Shown: positions 1-5,790, numbered from the stretch's first letter. The stretch is DNA of 5,890 nucleotides from an uncultured Bacilli bacterium (GCA_934086355.1 CAKOID010000040.1:1-5890); one strand, 5' to 3'. Numbers and translations: made by a program. The notes: generated by a model from the sequence alone, not told the origin.

Positions 1-4
1 TTTA

Positions 5-10
5 TCTCCT
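5..10 (-). promoter_or_regulatory. Ribosome binding site of a gene starting just outside the window
   Basis: On the minus strand the last ten bases of the window read AGGAGATAAA, a good Shine-Dalgarno core followed by a short A/T spacer. An initiation codon within a few bases beyond the left edge would give normal spacing, so the next minus-strand gene probably begins immediately outside. The start codon itself is not visible, so this is an inference from the motif and from the co-oriented gene layout. Confidence 0.45.
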
Positions 11-27
11 ACACTATATATTATTAT

Positions 28-54
28 GGAAAAATTTGTTTTTCCTTTTTTTTT
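28..54 (+). terminator. Weak hairpin plus T-run on the plus strand
   Basis: GGAAAAA (28-34) and TTTTTCC (39-45) can pair around a TTTG loop, and nine T residues follow on the plus strand (46-54). This has the form of an intrinsic terminator for rightward transcription, but the stem has only two G-C pairs and no plus-strand gene is visible to need it. It may block antisense transcription, be a leader hairpin of the off-window minus-strand gene, or be chance in A/T-rich DNA. Confidence 0.2.
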
Positions 55-81
55 CGTGCATTTTTTTAAACTTTTTTACAT

Positions 82-90
82 TTTATACCA
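82..90 (-). promoter_or_regulatory. Candidate extended -10 promoter for the off-window gene
   Basis: The minus strand reads TGGTATAAA here, an extended -10 element (TGnTATAAA). It lies nine bases beyond the 3' arm of the terminator hairpin that ends the cysteine synthase transcript. No convincing -35 is visible, because the hairpin occupies that region. Start of transcription would fall near position 75, giving a leader of roughly 75 bases that contains A-tracts and the 28-45 hairpin before the AGGAG at 6-10. Inferred from motif match only. Confidence 0.35.
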
Positions 91-117
91 AAATAAAAAA
101 TCTGATTAACAGATTTT
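90..117 (-). terminator. Intrinsic terminator after the cysteine synthase gene
   Basis: Arms AAAATCTG (97-104) and CAGATTTT (110-117) form an 8-bp stem with a 5-base loop. On the minus strand the stem is followed by TTATTTT (96-90), so the transcript ends in a U-rich tract continuous with the U's of the stem. It begins 11 bases past the stop codon of the cysteine synthase gene and closes the four-gene run. The stem has only two G-C pairs, which is normal for DNA this AT-rich. Confidence 0.6.
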
Positions 118-127
118 AAATTTTGTA

Positions 128-1075
128 CTATACAAGCTCTAAACTTATAAGTTTAATATTATTAGAAATTAAATTTTTATCTTCATTAATATTTTTAGAT
201 AAATCAGTACTTAAATATTTTTTTAAATCATCAGTAAATACTGTTACTGTATCATCAATTTCACTTAAAACACAACCCAAAAAATTTGCTCCACTTGATA
301 TACCAACACCAAGTCCAAATTTTTTTGCAAGCAATCTAGACATATTTATTGCATCTTCGTCATTTATATCAATTATTTTATCTATCATTTTTTTATCTAC
401 TAGACTGGGTATAAAATCATCTCCAATACCTTCTATTTTATGACTACCACCATCTATACCTTTAGAAAGTATTGGCAAAGTATCGGGTTCAATTGCTATA
501 ATTTTTATTTTATTATTAAATTCTTTTAATCGTTTTCCTACTCCCATCAAAGTACCACCAGTTCCTATACCATTAACAAAAGCATTAATGTTTTTTAATT
601 TATCTATTATTTCAACACCGGTTGTATTATAGTGAGCTAAAACATTTTTTTCATTATCAAACTGATTTGGTCTAAAACCATTTAATTCTTTTGCTAATTC
701 ATCTGCTCTTCTAATACATTCTCTAAAACCACCATCTTCTTTAGATACTAAATATACTTTTGCACCATAAAGTTTCATTATATTTATTCTTTCACTACTT
801 ACCCAATCTGGCATAAATATATGAACTTCATGATTATAAAGTCTTCCTAATGCACTAAAAGATATACCTGTATTACCGCTAGTTGCTTCGATTATAGTCA
901 TACCTTCTTTTAAACTTTCATCTCTGATAGATTCTTTGATAATATATTCTGCAATTCTATCTTTTATACTCCCAGTATAATTATAGTACTCTAACTTTGC
1001 ATACATATTTCTAATAGTGCCTTTATACTCATATTTTATTTTAATCAACGGTGTATTTCCAATTAAATTTTCCAT
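128..1075 (-). CDS. Cysteine synthase family PLP enzyme (O-acetylserine sulfhydrylase or related)
   Basis: A 315-aa fold-type II pyridoxal-phosphate beta-replacement enzyme. Visible family signatures are the N-terminal ENLIGNTPL, the Schiff-base lysine K38 in TGSIKDR, the substrate loop TSGNTG (65-70), NQF (137-139), HYNTTG, the phosphate-binding GTGGT (171-175) and GISSGA (258-263), whose serine contacts the PLP ring nitrogen in the family. The usual role is making cysteine from O-acetylserine and sulfide in the cytoplasm. The loop normally GIGAGF in CysK is GIGDDF here, closer to the GYDF of cystathionine beta-synthases, and the usual PDxGERYLST end is TDDLKKYLST with a 25-aa tail, so the exact substrate (O-acetylserine, serine or phosphoserine) is open. 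I start at the ATG at 1075: the upstream in-frame GTG (1084) lies inside the Shine-Dalgarno GAGGTGG. It is the last gene of the sufB run, 46 bases after the lysozyme gene, and is followed by a terminator. Family is near certain; the specific reaction is inferred. Confidence 0.9.
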   Translation of the reverse strand: MENLIGNTPLIKIKYEYKGTIRNMYAKLEYYNYTGSIKDRIAEYIIKESIRDESLKEGMTIIEATSGNTGISFSALGRLYNHEVHIFMPDWVSSERINIMKLYGAKVYLVSKEDGGFRECIRRADELAKELNGFRPNQFDNEKNVLAHYNTTGVEIIDKLKNINAFVNGIGTGGTLMGVGKRLKEFNNKIKIIAIEPDTLPILSKGIDGGSHKIEGIGDDFIPSLVDKKMIDKIIDINDEDAINMSRLLAKKFGLGVGISSGANFLGCVLSEIDDTVTVFTDDLKKYLSTDLSKNINEDKNLISNNIKLISLELV

Positions 1076-1080
1076 AGTTT

Positions 1081-1087
1081 CCACCTC
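1081..1087 (-). promoter_or_regulatory. Shine-Dalgarno that decides the cysteine synthase start
   Basis: The minus strand reads GAGGTGG, then AAACT, then ATG. GAGGTG is a perfect complement to the 3' end of 16S rRNA and sits at normal spacing from the ATG at 1075. The in-frame GTG at 1082-1084 is part of this motif, so it is not the initiation codon. Confidence 0.8.
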
Positions 1088-1093
1088 TAATTT

Positions 1094-1122
1094 ATTATAT
1101 ATTTATTTATCAATAATGTTAT
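1094..1122 (-). promoter_or_regulatory. Candidate promoter in the lysozyme-cysteine synthase gap
   Basis: A perfect TATAAT lies at 1099-1094 on the minus strand, with ATAACA (1122-1117, four of six matches to TTGACA) 17 bases upstream. Transcription would start near 1088, leaving a leader of only about 13 bases that begins essentially at the Shine-Dalgarno. No terminator is seen in the 46-base gap, so this would be an internal promoter adding to read-through. TATAAT is common by chance in such AT-rich DNA, hence modest confidence. Confidence 0.3.
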
Positions 1123-2297
1123 TAATTTAAATACATTATATCAATATCTACATCTCCATTTATTCCATCAATAACACCATCATTACACATTTGCCATATA
1201 TTATATTTACCTTTATAACTAGTTTCATCAGTATAATGTGCTAACCAAACCGGATAATCTTTCTTATTTTCCCAAATATTTTCTAAATAAAATTTTGATG
1301 AATAAAGCATTCCTTTATAACCAGCACTCTTTGCTGTATCCATAAATGTATCTGCAATGACATTTATATCGTGGAAAGATAATTTATATTCATTCCACTT
1401 ATTAAAATTTTCCCAATCAAATACTATTGGTAAATCCAATTTTTCTCCATCTAATGCATTTATTACCCATTCTGCATGACTTCTCGCAACTTCTTTAGTT
1501 AGTGCAATGCTATAAAGATAAACTCCAACATCTAATCCTGCTTCACGAGCTTTTTTTATATTTTGTTTATATTTAGAATCCATTCCAATTTCTTCACCTT
1601 GTTTAGATTCTACACCAATTCTTAATATTACAAATTCTGCTCCTGCATTTTTTACTTTATTAAAATCTATGTCACCTTGCCAGCGAGAAACATCTATACC
1701 AATTTTAGTATTGTCGTTTTTATGTTTACTAACAATATCACTAAAATATGTTGTAGTCTTTTTAGTTTCGCTATTTTTATTACTAGGCTCATAAACATGT
1801 AATGTAGTTTCAAAATAAGTTTCATTACCTGCATCATCACTTACAATATATTTTATATCATAGTTACCTATAGTATTTAAATCATATGTACCTTCTACAC
1901 GACATACCGGTTCGTTATCATAATTGTCACCATACATTATATAATCACATAAATAAACATCTTTACCTACTGGTATATATCTATCGCTACTACTTAAAAT
2001 TTTTGGCTTTGTTAAATCTTTAACACTATATTTTATATGATATAAATATTTCTTTTTTCCTATCTTAAATTTTAAATTATATATTTTATCTCCTATATTA
2101 TTAGTATTTAAATCCACATCTTTATAAGATACATTAGTTTCGATAATATCACTTAATTTAGTATCACTATATATATCTACAGTACTATTTTTTATATTTA
2201 AATAATAATCTTTAGGAACAGTATCTATAGTAACTTTATTACATCCACTTAATAAAACAATCATACAAATTAATATTATTATATTTTTTAACTTCAT
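1122..2297 (-). CDS. GH25 (lysozyme-type) muramidase lipoprotein with Ig-like N-terminal domains
   Basis: A 391-aa exported protein. Residues 1-19 form a lipoprotein signal peptide: basic start, hydrophobic core, lipobox LSGC with C19 as the lipidated cysteine. Residues about 25-92 and 94-168 look like two beta-sandwich Ig-like modules; the second has the D-TKPKI, GNYDIKYIVSDDAGNET pattern of the DUF5011-like domains of Gram-positive surface proteins. A polar linker (171-195) leads to a GH25 domain (about 197-391) with IDVSRWQG (D202), VFDWE (D294, E296), IWQM and a C-terminal DVDIDIMY, the expected acidic active-site residues. It should cleave N-acetylmuramic acid-N-acetylglucosamine bonds of peptidoglycan while tethered to the outer membrane face, and so implies a cell wall. 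C117 and C132 in the second Ig module could form a disulfide. The ATG has AGGAG six bases upstream, overlapping the stop of the preceding gene. Fold and domain order are clear; the cellular role (wall growth, turnover or defence) is not. Confidence 0.92.
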   Translation of the reverse strand: MKLKNIIILICMIVLLSGCNKVTIDTVPKDYYLNIKNSTVDIYSDTKLSDIIETNVSYKDVDLNTNNIGDKIYNLKFKIGKKKYLYHIKYSVKDLTKPKILSSSDRYIPVGKDVYLCDYIMYGDNYDNEPVCRVEGTYDLNTIGNYDIKYIVSDDAGNETYFETTLHVYEPSNKNSETKKTTTYFSDIVSKHKNDNTKIGIDVSRWQGDIDFNKVKNAGAEFVILRIGVESKQGEEIGMDSKYKQNIKKAREAGLDVGVYLYSIALTKEVARSHAEWVINALDGEKLDLPIVFDWENFNKWNEYKLSFHDINVIADTFMDTAKSAGYKGMLYSSKFYLENIWENKKDYPVWLAHYTDETSYKGKYNIWQMCNDGVIDGINGDVDIDIMYLN

Positions 2298-2303
2298 ATA
2301 AAA

Positions 2304-2308
2304 CTCCT
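2304..2308 (-). promoter_or_regulatory. Lysozyme ribosome binding site overlapping the previous stop codon
   Basis: The minus strand reads TAGGAG, then TTTTAT, then ATG. The TAG stop of the P-loop gene is the first half of the AGGAG motif for the GH25 gene. Ribosomes finishing the first gene therefore cover the start signal of the second, which suggests translational coupling. Confidence 0.7.
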
Positions 2309-2831
2309 ACAATATATCTTTAAATTTCTTATAATTTATTATTTCTTCTACTATATCTTCTATATTTTTATTATCTATATTTACTTTAATAGTAGATAAA
2401 TCACTTAATAATCTATTTCTATTTAATTTATTTTCTAATTCACCAACAATTTCTTTTTTAGAAACTAATAATGCTATATTATTAAATAATTTTATTTTAT
2501 TTATTATATTTTCATCATCAATAATCAAATATGTATTACCGAAATCAATAACAACATTTTTATCTATATTATCTATTACATAATTTAAATGTTTCATTTC
2601 ATATTTGTGTATATAATTTAATGCTTTTATTTTTCCTTTATTTTCTATTAATTTATAATATTTTTCTTCATCATAATCAGTAAAATCATTAAAAAATGAA
2701 TGTTTTTCTCTATCTAAATTAATTAATTTATATTGTAATTTTTTAGATAGTAACCTACTTACTTCACTTTTTTTAGTATTAGGTCCACCTATAATTAAAT
2801 AACTTTTATTATATATTTCTATATCTTGCAT
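2307..2831 (-). CDS. Shikimate-kinase-like P-loop protein with degenerate Walker A
   Basis: A 174-aa cytoplasmic protein without signal peptide or membrane segment. The start follows the shikimate kinase/P-loop pattern: beta strand SYLIIGG, loop GGPNTKKS (15-22), helix EVSRLLSKKL, then YKLINLD (34-40). A Walker A motif should read GxxxxGK[S/T]; here the second glycine is K20, with K21 and S22 kept. A central block (YDEEKYYKLIENKG, about 53-66) and VVIDFGNTYLIIDD (93-106) resemble an uncharacterised bacterial family often labelled shikimate kinase or AAA protein, which carries IDFGAGHS at the second site. The true shikimate-binding residues and GGG motif are not seen, so I do not call it aroK. 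The last 30 residues are lysine/asparagine-rich and poorly conserved. It overlaps the end of sufB by 13 bases and has a strong AAAAGGAG seven bases before its ATG. Function unknown; nucleotide binding is possible but uncertain. Confidence 0.8.
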   Translation of the reverse strand: MQDIEIYNKSYLIIGGPNTKKSEVSRLLSKKLQYKLINLDREKHSFFNDFTDYDEEKYYKLIENKGKIKALNYIHKYEMKHLNYVIDNIDKNVVIDFGNTYLIIDDENIINKIKLFNNIALLVSKKEIVGELENKLNRNRLLSDLSTIKVNIDNKNIEDIVEEIINYKKFKDIL

Positions 2832-4126
2832 GATACATCTCCTTTTAAAAGCCTATTTAATTCTACAGCATATTCCATTGGTAATTCATTTTTAAAATCG
2901 TTTATAAATCCCATAATTAATAAAGATTTTGCTTGTTCTTCATCTAATCCTTTTTCTTTTAAATATAATAACTTTTCTTCACTTATTTTAGACACACTTG
3001 CTTCATGTTCTAAGTTACTTGTATTATTTAATACTATATTTTTAGGAATAGTATCACTCATAGATATATCATCTAGAAGTATTGTATCACATTTTATACT
3101 AGCACTTGAATTAATTGCATTATTTGTAATTTTTGTAGTACCTCTATAATTAGATACACCGCCACTCTCTGCAATTGATTTGCTTATAATGTTACTTTTA
3201 GTATTTTTGCCTAAATGTATCATTTTTGCTCCCGCATCTAAATATTGACCTTTTTTAGCATATGCAATACTTATTGAATTTCCTCTTGAATAATCTCCTT
3301 TTAGTATACATGATGGATATTTCATAGTAACTTTACTTCCTATATTACCATCTACCCATTCCATTAAACCTGATTCTTCTACGATTGCACGTTTAGTAAC
3401 TAAATTGTATACATCAGTACTCCAATTTTGTATTGTACTATATTTACATTTTGCATTTTTACCTACGTATATTTCTACTACACCAGCATGTAAACTATTT
3501 TCACTATAACTAGGTGCTGTACAACCCTCTATATATGAAAGCTCAGCGCCTTCATCAACAATTATTATTGTCCTTTCAAATTGTCCTAATGAAACACTAT
3601 TTATTCTAAAATAACTTTGTAATGGTCTATCAAGTTTAGTATATGGAGGGATGTATATAAATGTTCCTCCACTCCATAGAGCACCGTTAATTGCGGTATA
3701 TTTATTTTCATCATATTTAACTAAGTTATTAAAATATTTTTTAAATATTTCTGGATGTTTTTTTAACGCATCATCAGTTGACATAAATATTACATTTTCA
3801 TTATCAAATTTATTTTTATGATATACAACTTCACTTTCAAATTGATTAGATACACCACATAAGTATTTTTCTTCTGCATCAATTACACCTAATTCTTTAA
3901 AAGTATTTTTTACATCGACATTTACTTCATTCCAATCATTTTTTTCTTCACTAACTTTTTTATAATAATTTATTTTACTAAAGTCAAGCTCTATTTTAGG
4001 ACCAAAACTAGGATTTTCTAACTCAAAAAAACTTTTTAAACTATTTAGTCTAAATTCAAGCATCCAATTTGGTTCATTTTTTAATTTGCTAATTTTTCTA
4101 ACTAATTCTTCATTTAATTCATTCAT
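2819..4126 (-). CDS. sufB: Fe-S cluster assembly scaffold protein SufB
   Basis: A 435-aa cytoplasmic scaffold on which Fe-S clusters are built by the SUF system, normally as SufBC2D with the SufC ATPase. Family landmarks are NEPNWMLEFRL near the start, EEKYLCGVSNQFESEVVYH, WSGGTFIYIP, QSYFRINS, EGCTAPSYSENSLHAGVVEI, TIQNWST, VTKRA, DAGAKMIHLGKNTKS and ELPMEYAVELNRL at the end. Aligned by eye to E. coli SufB as I recall it, the functionally mapped residues are present: R174, N176, C202 (C254), Q233, W235, K245, C346 (C405) and E373-H374-E375 (ending at E434). It lacks about 25-30 residues found at the N terminus of typical 465-aa Firmicutes SufB. I prefer the ATG at 4126; an in-frame GTG at 4135 lies in an AGTGAT that can act as a weak Shine-Dalgarno. 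It appears to be first in a run with a P-loop protein, a lysozyme and a cysteine synthase; no sufC, sufD, sufS or sufU is in the window. Confidence 0.95.
   Translation of the reverse strand: MNELNEELVRKISKLKNEPNWMLEFRLNSLKSFFELENPSFGPKIELDFSKINYYKKVSEEKNDWNEVNVDVKNTFKELGVIDAEEKYLCGVSNQFESEVVYHKNKFDNENVIFMSTDDALKKHPEIFKKYFNNLVKYDENKYTAINGALWSGGTFIYIPPYTKLDRPLQSYFRINSVSLGQFERTIIIVDEGAELSYIEGCTAPSYSENSLHAGVVEIYVGKNAKCKYSTIQNWSTDVYNLVTKRAIVEESGLMEWVDGNIGSKVTMKYPSCILKGDYSRGNSISIAYAKKGQYLDAGAKMIHLGKNTKSNIISKSIAESGGVSNYRGTTKITNNAINSSASIKCDTILLDDISMSDTIPKNIVLNNTSNLEHEASVSKISEEKLLYLKEKGLDEEQAKSLLIMGFINDFKNELPMEYAVELNRLLKGDVSCKI
2839..2846 (-). promoter_or_regulatory. Ribosome binding site of the P-loop gene inside sufB
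   Basis: The minus strand reads AAAAGGAG, then a seven-base spacer, then ATG (2831-2829). The signal is embedded in the last codons of sufB, whose stop lies 13 bases inside the next gene, so the two genes are translated from one message and probably coupled. An ATG overlapping the motif is out of frame and too close to it to be used. Confidence 0.7.
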
Positions 4127-4142
4127 AAAAATCACTATATTT

Positions 4143-4148
4143 ATTATA
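4143..4148 (-). promoter_or_regulatory. Candidate sufB promoter (-10 element)
   Basis: A perfect TATAAT on the minus strand lies 16 bases before the preferred sufB ATG and only seven bases beyond the terminator hairpin of the upstream gene. The -35 position falls inside that hairpin and does not resemble TTGACA (at 17 bases it reads TATTAA). Transcription would start near 4136, leaving a leader of about 10 bases. If sufB has its own promoter it must be here, since the upstream gene is terminated; the alternative is read-through. Confidence 0.45.
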
Positions 4149-4149
4149 C

Positions 4150-4177
4150 AAAAAAAAGTACTAAATTAATAGTACTT
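4150..4177 (-). terminator. Intrinsic terminator overlapping the surface-protein stop codon
   Basis: Arms AAGTACTA (4156-4163) and TAGTACTT (4170-4177) form an 8-bp stem around AATTAA. On the minus strand the stem is followed by six more T residues (4155-4150), continuous with TT of the arm. The TAA stop codon of the surface-protein gene (4178-4176) overlaps the 5' arm, so the message ends almost at the stop codon. This separates the surface-protein gene from sufB. Confidence 0.65.
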
Positions 4178-5759
4178 AACTTGCAATTTCGTAAGGATTT
4201 GAAATTGTTCCGTTTCCTCCTGAAATTTTTGTACTAAACAATAATGTTATTGCAGGTCTAAATGAATAACTACTAGCAACGCCGTTGTTTCGTATTTGAC
4301 CAATCTCATTTATAATAAATACACTATCAACGTTATCAACAAATACATTTGGAGATAATGTAAAATATGATAATTTATTGCTTTGCTGATTTTTATTTTT
4401 TAAATAATAATAGATATTATCGCTAGTTTCACTGCTATAAATTTTTCCACCAGCATAAACTGTCTCATCAGCAGTTAATGTTCCAACATACATATCTGTA
4501 TTATCGCCAAATTTATTCATGTTTGTACCTATACACTCCAATGTTGGTTCCTTCAGTGATTTACCATATAAACGTACATATGAGTCATAATAAAATGATG
4601 AACCATTATTCTGTTTATCTTTTACTTCTTGATTAGTTAACGGCAAAGAATTATCAGTTGAACTTACATAACCTACATTGCCTAGACACCAATCTCCACT
4701 TTTTAAATAGGATAAATAATTTAATAAAGGTCCTGTTTGAAAATTTTCAAAGGCAGTTCCCATTGAAATATTATAGTTTCTTGTTCCAGTCAAGTAGTCC
4801 ATTATATATTTTATTTCATTAGAAGATGTATTTTCATATTTTGTATAACCAAAATTTCCTTTTTTTATTGTCCCACCAGTTGTAGTTGGTATATCCCAAT
4901 TTCCATCCATTGTTTCTGAACATGCTTCATCTTGATCTTCCAATATGAGTTTTATACTTCCATCTCCATTTATACGTACTATTCTATAGCACATTCCTGC
5001 AAAGTTAATGTAATTGTTTTCTACATTTCCTCTATAATAATAACTTGTTCCATAATCATCTTCTGCTTGGCCTATTACTTTTTCATTTTCATCAGATATT
5101 TCTTCTGCCACCTTAGTTGGAGGTTCCGGTAACTTAATTATATATGGTAGTGATATTTTTGTATTGTTAGTAAACATTTCTGCTACTTCATTTAAAGTGT
5201 AAGTTTTATCTTCTTTAGTTCCTGTATAATTTTCTGATGTTATATAATTATTTAATATATTATATGACAATAAATTTGTATTATCTGAATATGGATTCAC
5301 TTTTCCTATTACCGTATATGTATCTACTATATTACTTGTTAAATCATTATTTAAAGTAGTATACTTCTTATTTAAATTAAATGTTATTGTATTTTCTTCA
5401 CTTGATATATTTTTTAAATATAAATATATATCTTTTGTAGAAGATGATTCTACTGTTCCTAATGCTGTATTATTAGTACCATCTACTACTTTTATTTCAT
5501 AATTAGTTCCTGTTGATGACAACGAATAATATATTGGTACATCACTTATATTATTTACAGTTTCTTTTATCAAACATTCTTCATTACTTGAAAGTGTAAT
5601 TGTAGGAATACTTAAAGAAACTTCAAGAGTAGATATTTTAGCAGACACTATTTCTTGTTCTTCGGTTGCAACAAATAAACTATAACTCTTGTTTAAAGCA
5701 TAACATCCTATTATCATAACAAATGCTGCTAAAAAATATATTTTCTTTACTCGATTCAT
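4176..5759 (-). CDS. Exported surface protein with TasA-like N-terminal and repeated gut-Firmicutes surface module
   Basis: A 527-aa secreted or membrane-tethered protein of unknown function. Residues 1-23 have a basic start (R3, K5, K6) and a hydrophobic segment ending in IIGC (C19), which fits a lipobox, though cleavage further on near SYSLF or an uncleaved anchor is also possible. Residues about 25-155 form a beta-rich domain (SYSLFVATEEQEIVSAKISTL onward) resembling the TasA/camelysin style. A linker with PEPPTKVAEE (211-220) leads to a module I recognise from many gut Firmicutes surface proteins: SYYYRGNVENNYINFAG, CYRIVRINGDGSIKLIL (257 on), VGTLTADETVYAGG (425-438), FTLSPNVF, SFRPAITLLF and a GTISNPYEI end. 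C257/C280 and C358/C409 are candidate disulfide pairs. There is no LPxTG or C-terminal membrane helix. I start at the ATG at 5759; the in-frame GTG at 5768 lies within the Shine-Dalgarno. It is monocistronic by its own promoter and terminator. Adhesion or matrix roles are guesses only. Confidence 0.85.
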   Translation of the reverse strand: MNRVKKIYFLAAFVMIIGCYALNKSYSLFVATEEQEIVSAKISTLEVSLSIPTITLSSNEECLIKETVNNISDVPIYYSLSSTGTNYEIKVVDGTNNTALGTVESSSTKDIYLYLKNISSEENTITFNLNKKYTTLNNDLTSNIVDTYTVIGKVNPYSDNTNLLSYNILNNYITSENYTGTKEDKTYTLNEVAEMFTNNTKISLPYIIKLPEPPTKVAEEISDENEKVIGQAEDDYGTSYYYRGNVENNYINFAGMCYRIVRINGDGSIKLILEDQDEACSETMDGNWDIPTTTGGTIKKGNFGYTKYENTSSNEIKYIMDYLTGTRNYNISMGTAFENFQTGPLLNYLSYLKSGDWCLGNVGYVSSTDNSLPLTNQEVKDKQNNGSSFYYDSYVRLYGKSLKEPTLECIGTNMNKFGDNTDMYVGTLTADETVYAGGKIYSSETSDNIYYYLKNKNQQSNKLSYFTLSPNVFVDNVDSVFIINEIGQIRNNGVASSYSFRPAITLLFSTKISGGNGTISNPYEIAS

Positions 5760-5764
5760 TAATC

Positions 5765-5774
5765 TCACTTCCTT
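5765..5774 (-). promoter_or_regulatory. Shine-Dalgarno that decides the surface-protein start
   Basis: The minus strand reads AAGGAAGTGA, one mismatch from AAGGAGGTGA, followed by GATTA and ATG at 5759. The in-frame GTG at 5766-5768 is part of this motif, so the protein should begin at the ATG nine bases further on. Confidence 0.75.
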
Positions 5775-5790
5775 AAATTATGACAATATT

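Noticed and set aside
123..443. 106-codon plus-strand frame opposite the cysteine synthase gene
   Set aside because: It lies entirely antisense to a gene with clear family motifs, is rich in S/F/I as expected of a shadow frame, and has no ribosome site.
2307..2831. Calling the small P-loop protein shikimate kinase (aroK)
   Set aside because: The Walker A glycine is replaced, and the shikimate-binding residues and GGG motif are not recognisable, so the name would overstate the evidence.
2826..3149. 107-codon plus-strand frame opposite the end of sufB
   Set aside because: It is antisense to strongly conserved SufB sequence, with no ribosome site and low-complexity hydrophobic composition.
4932..5132. 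66-codon plus-strand frame opposite the surface-protein gene
   Set aside because: An antisense shadow; its Y/I/F-rich composition reflects the reverse complement of N/D/E-rich codons on the real strand.
128..5759. Mycoplasma-type code with TGA read as tryptophan
   Set aside because: All five genes are intact under the standard code, and the Trp codons I checked are TGG. In so AT-rich a genome a TGA-Trp organism would show many TGA codons. The visible stops are TAA or TAG, so use of TGA as stop is not shown either.
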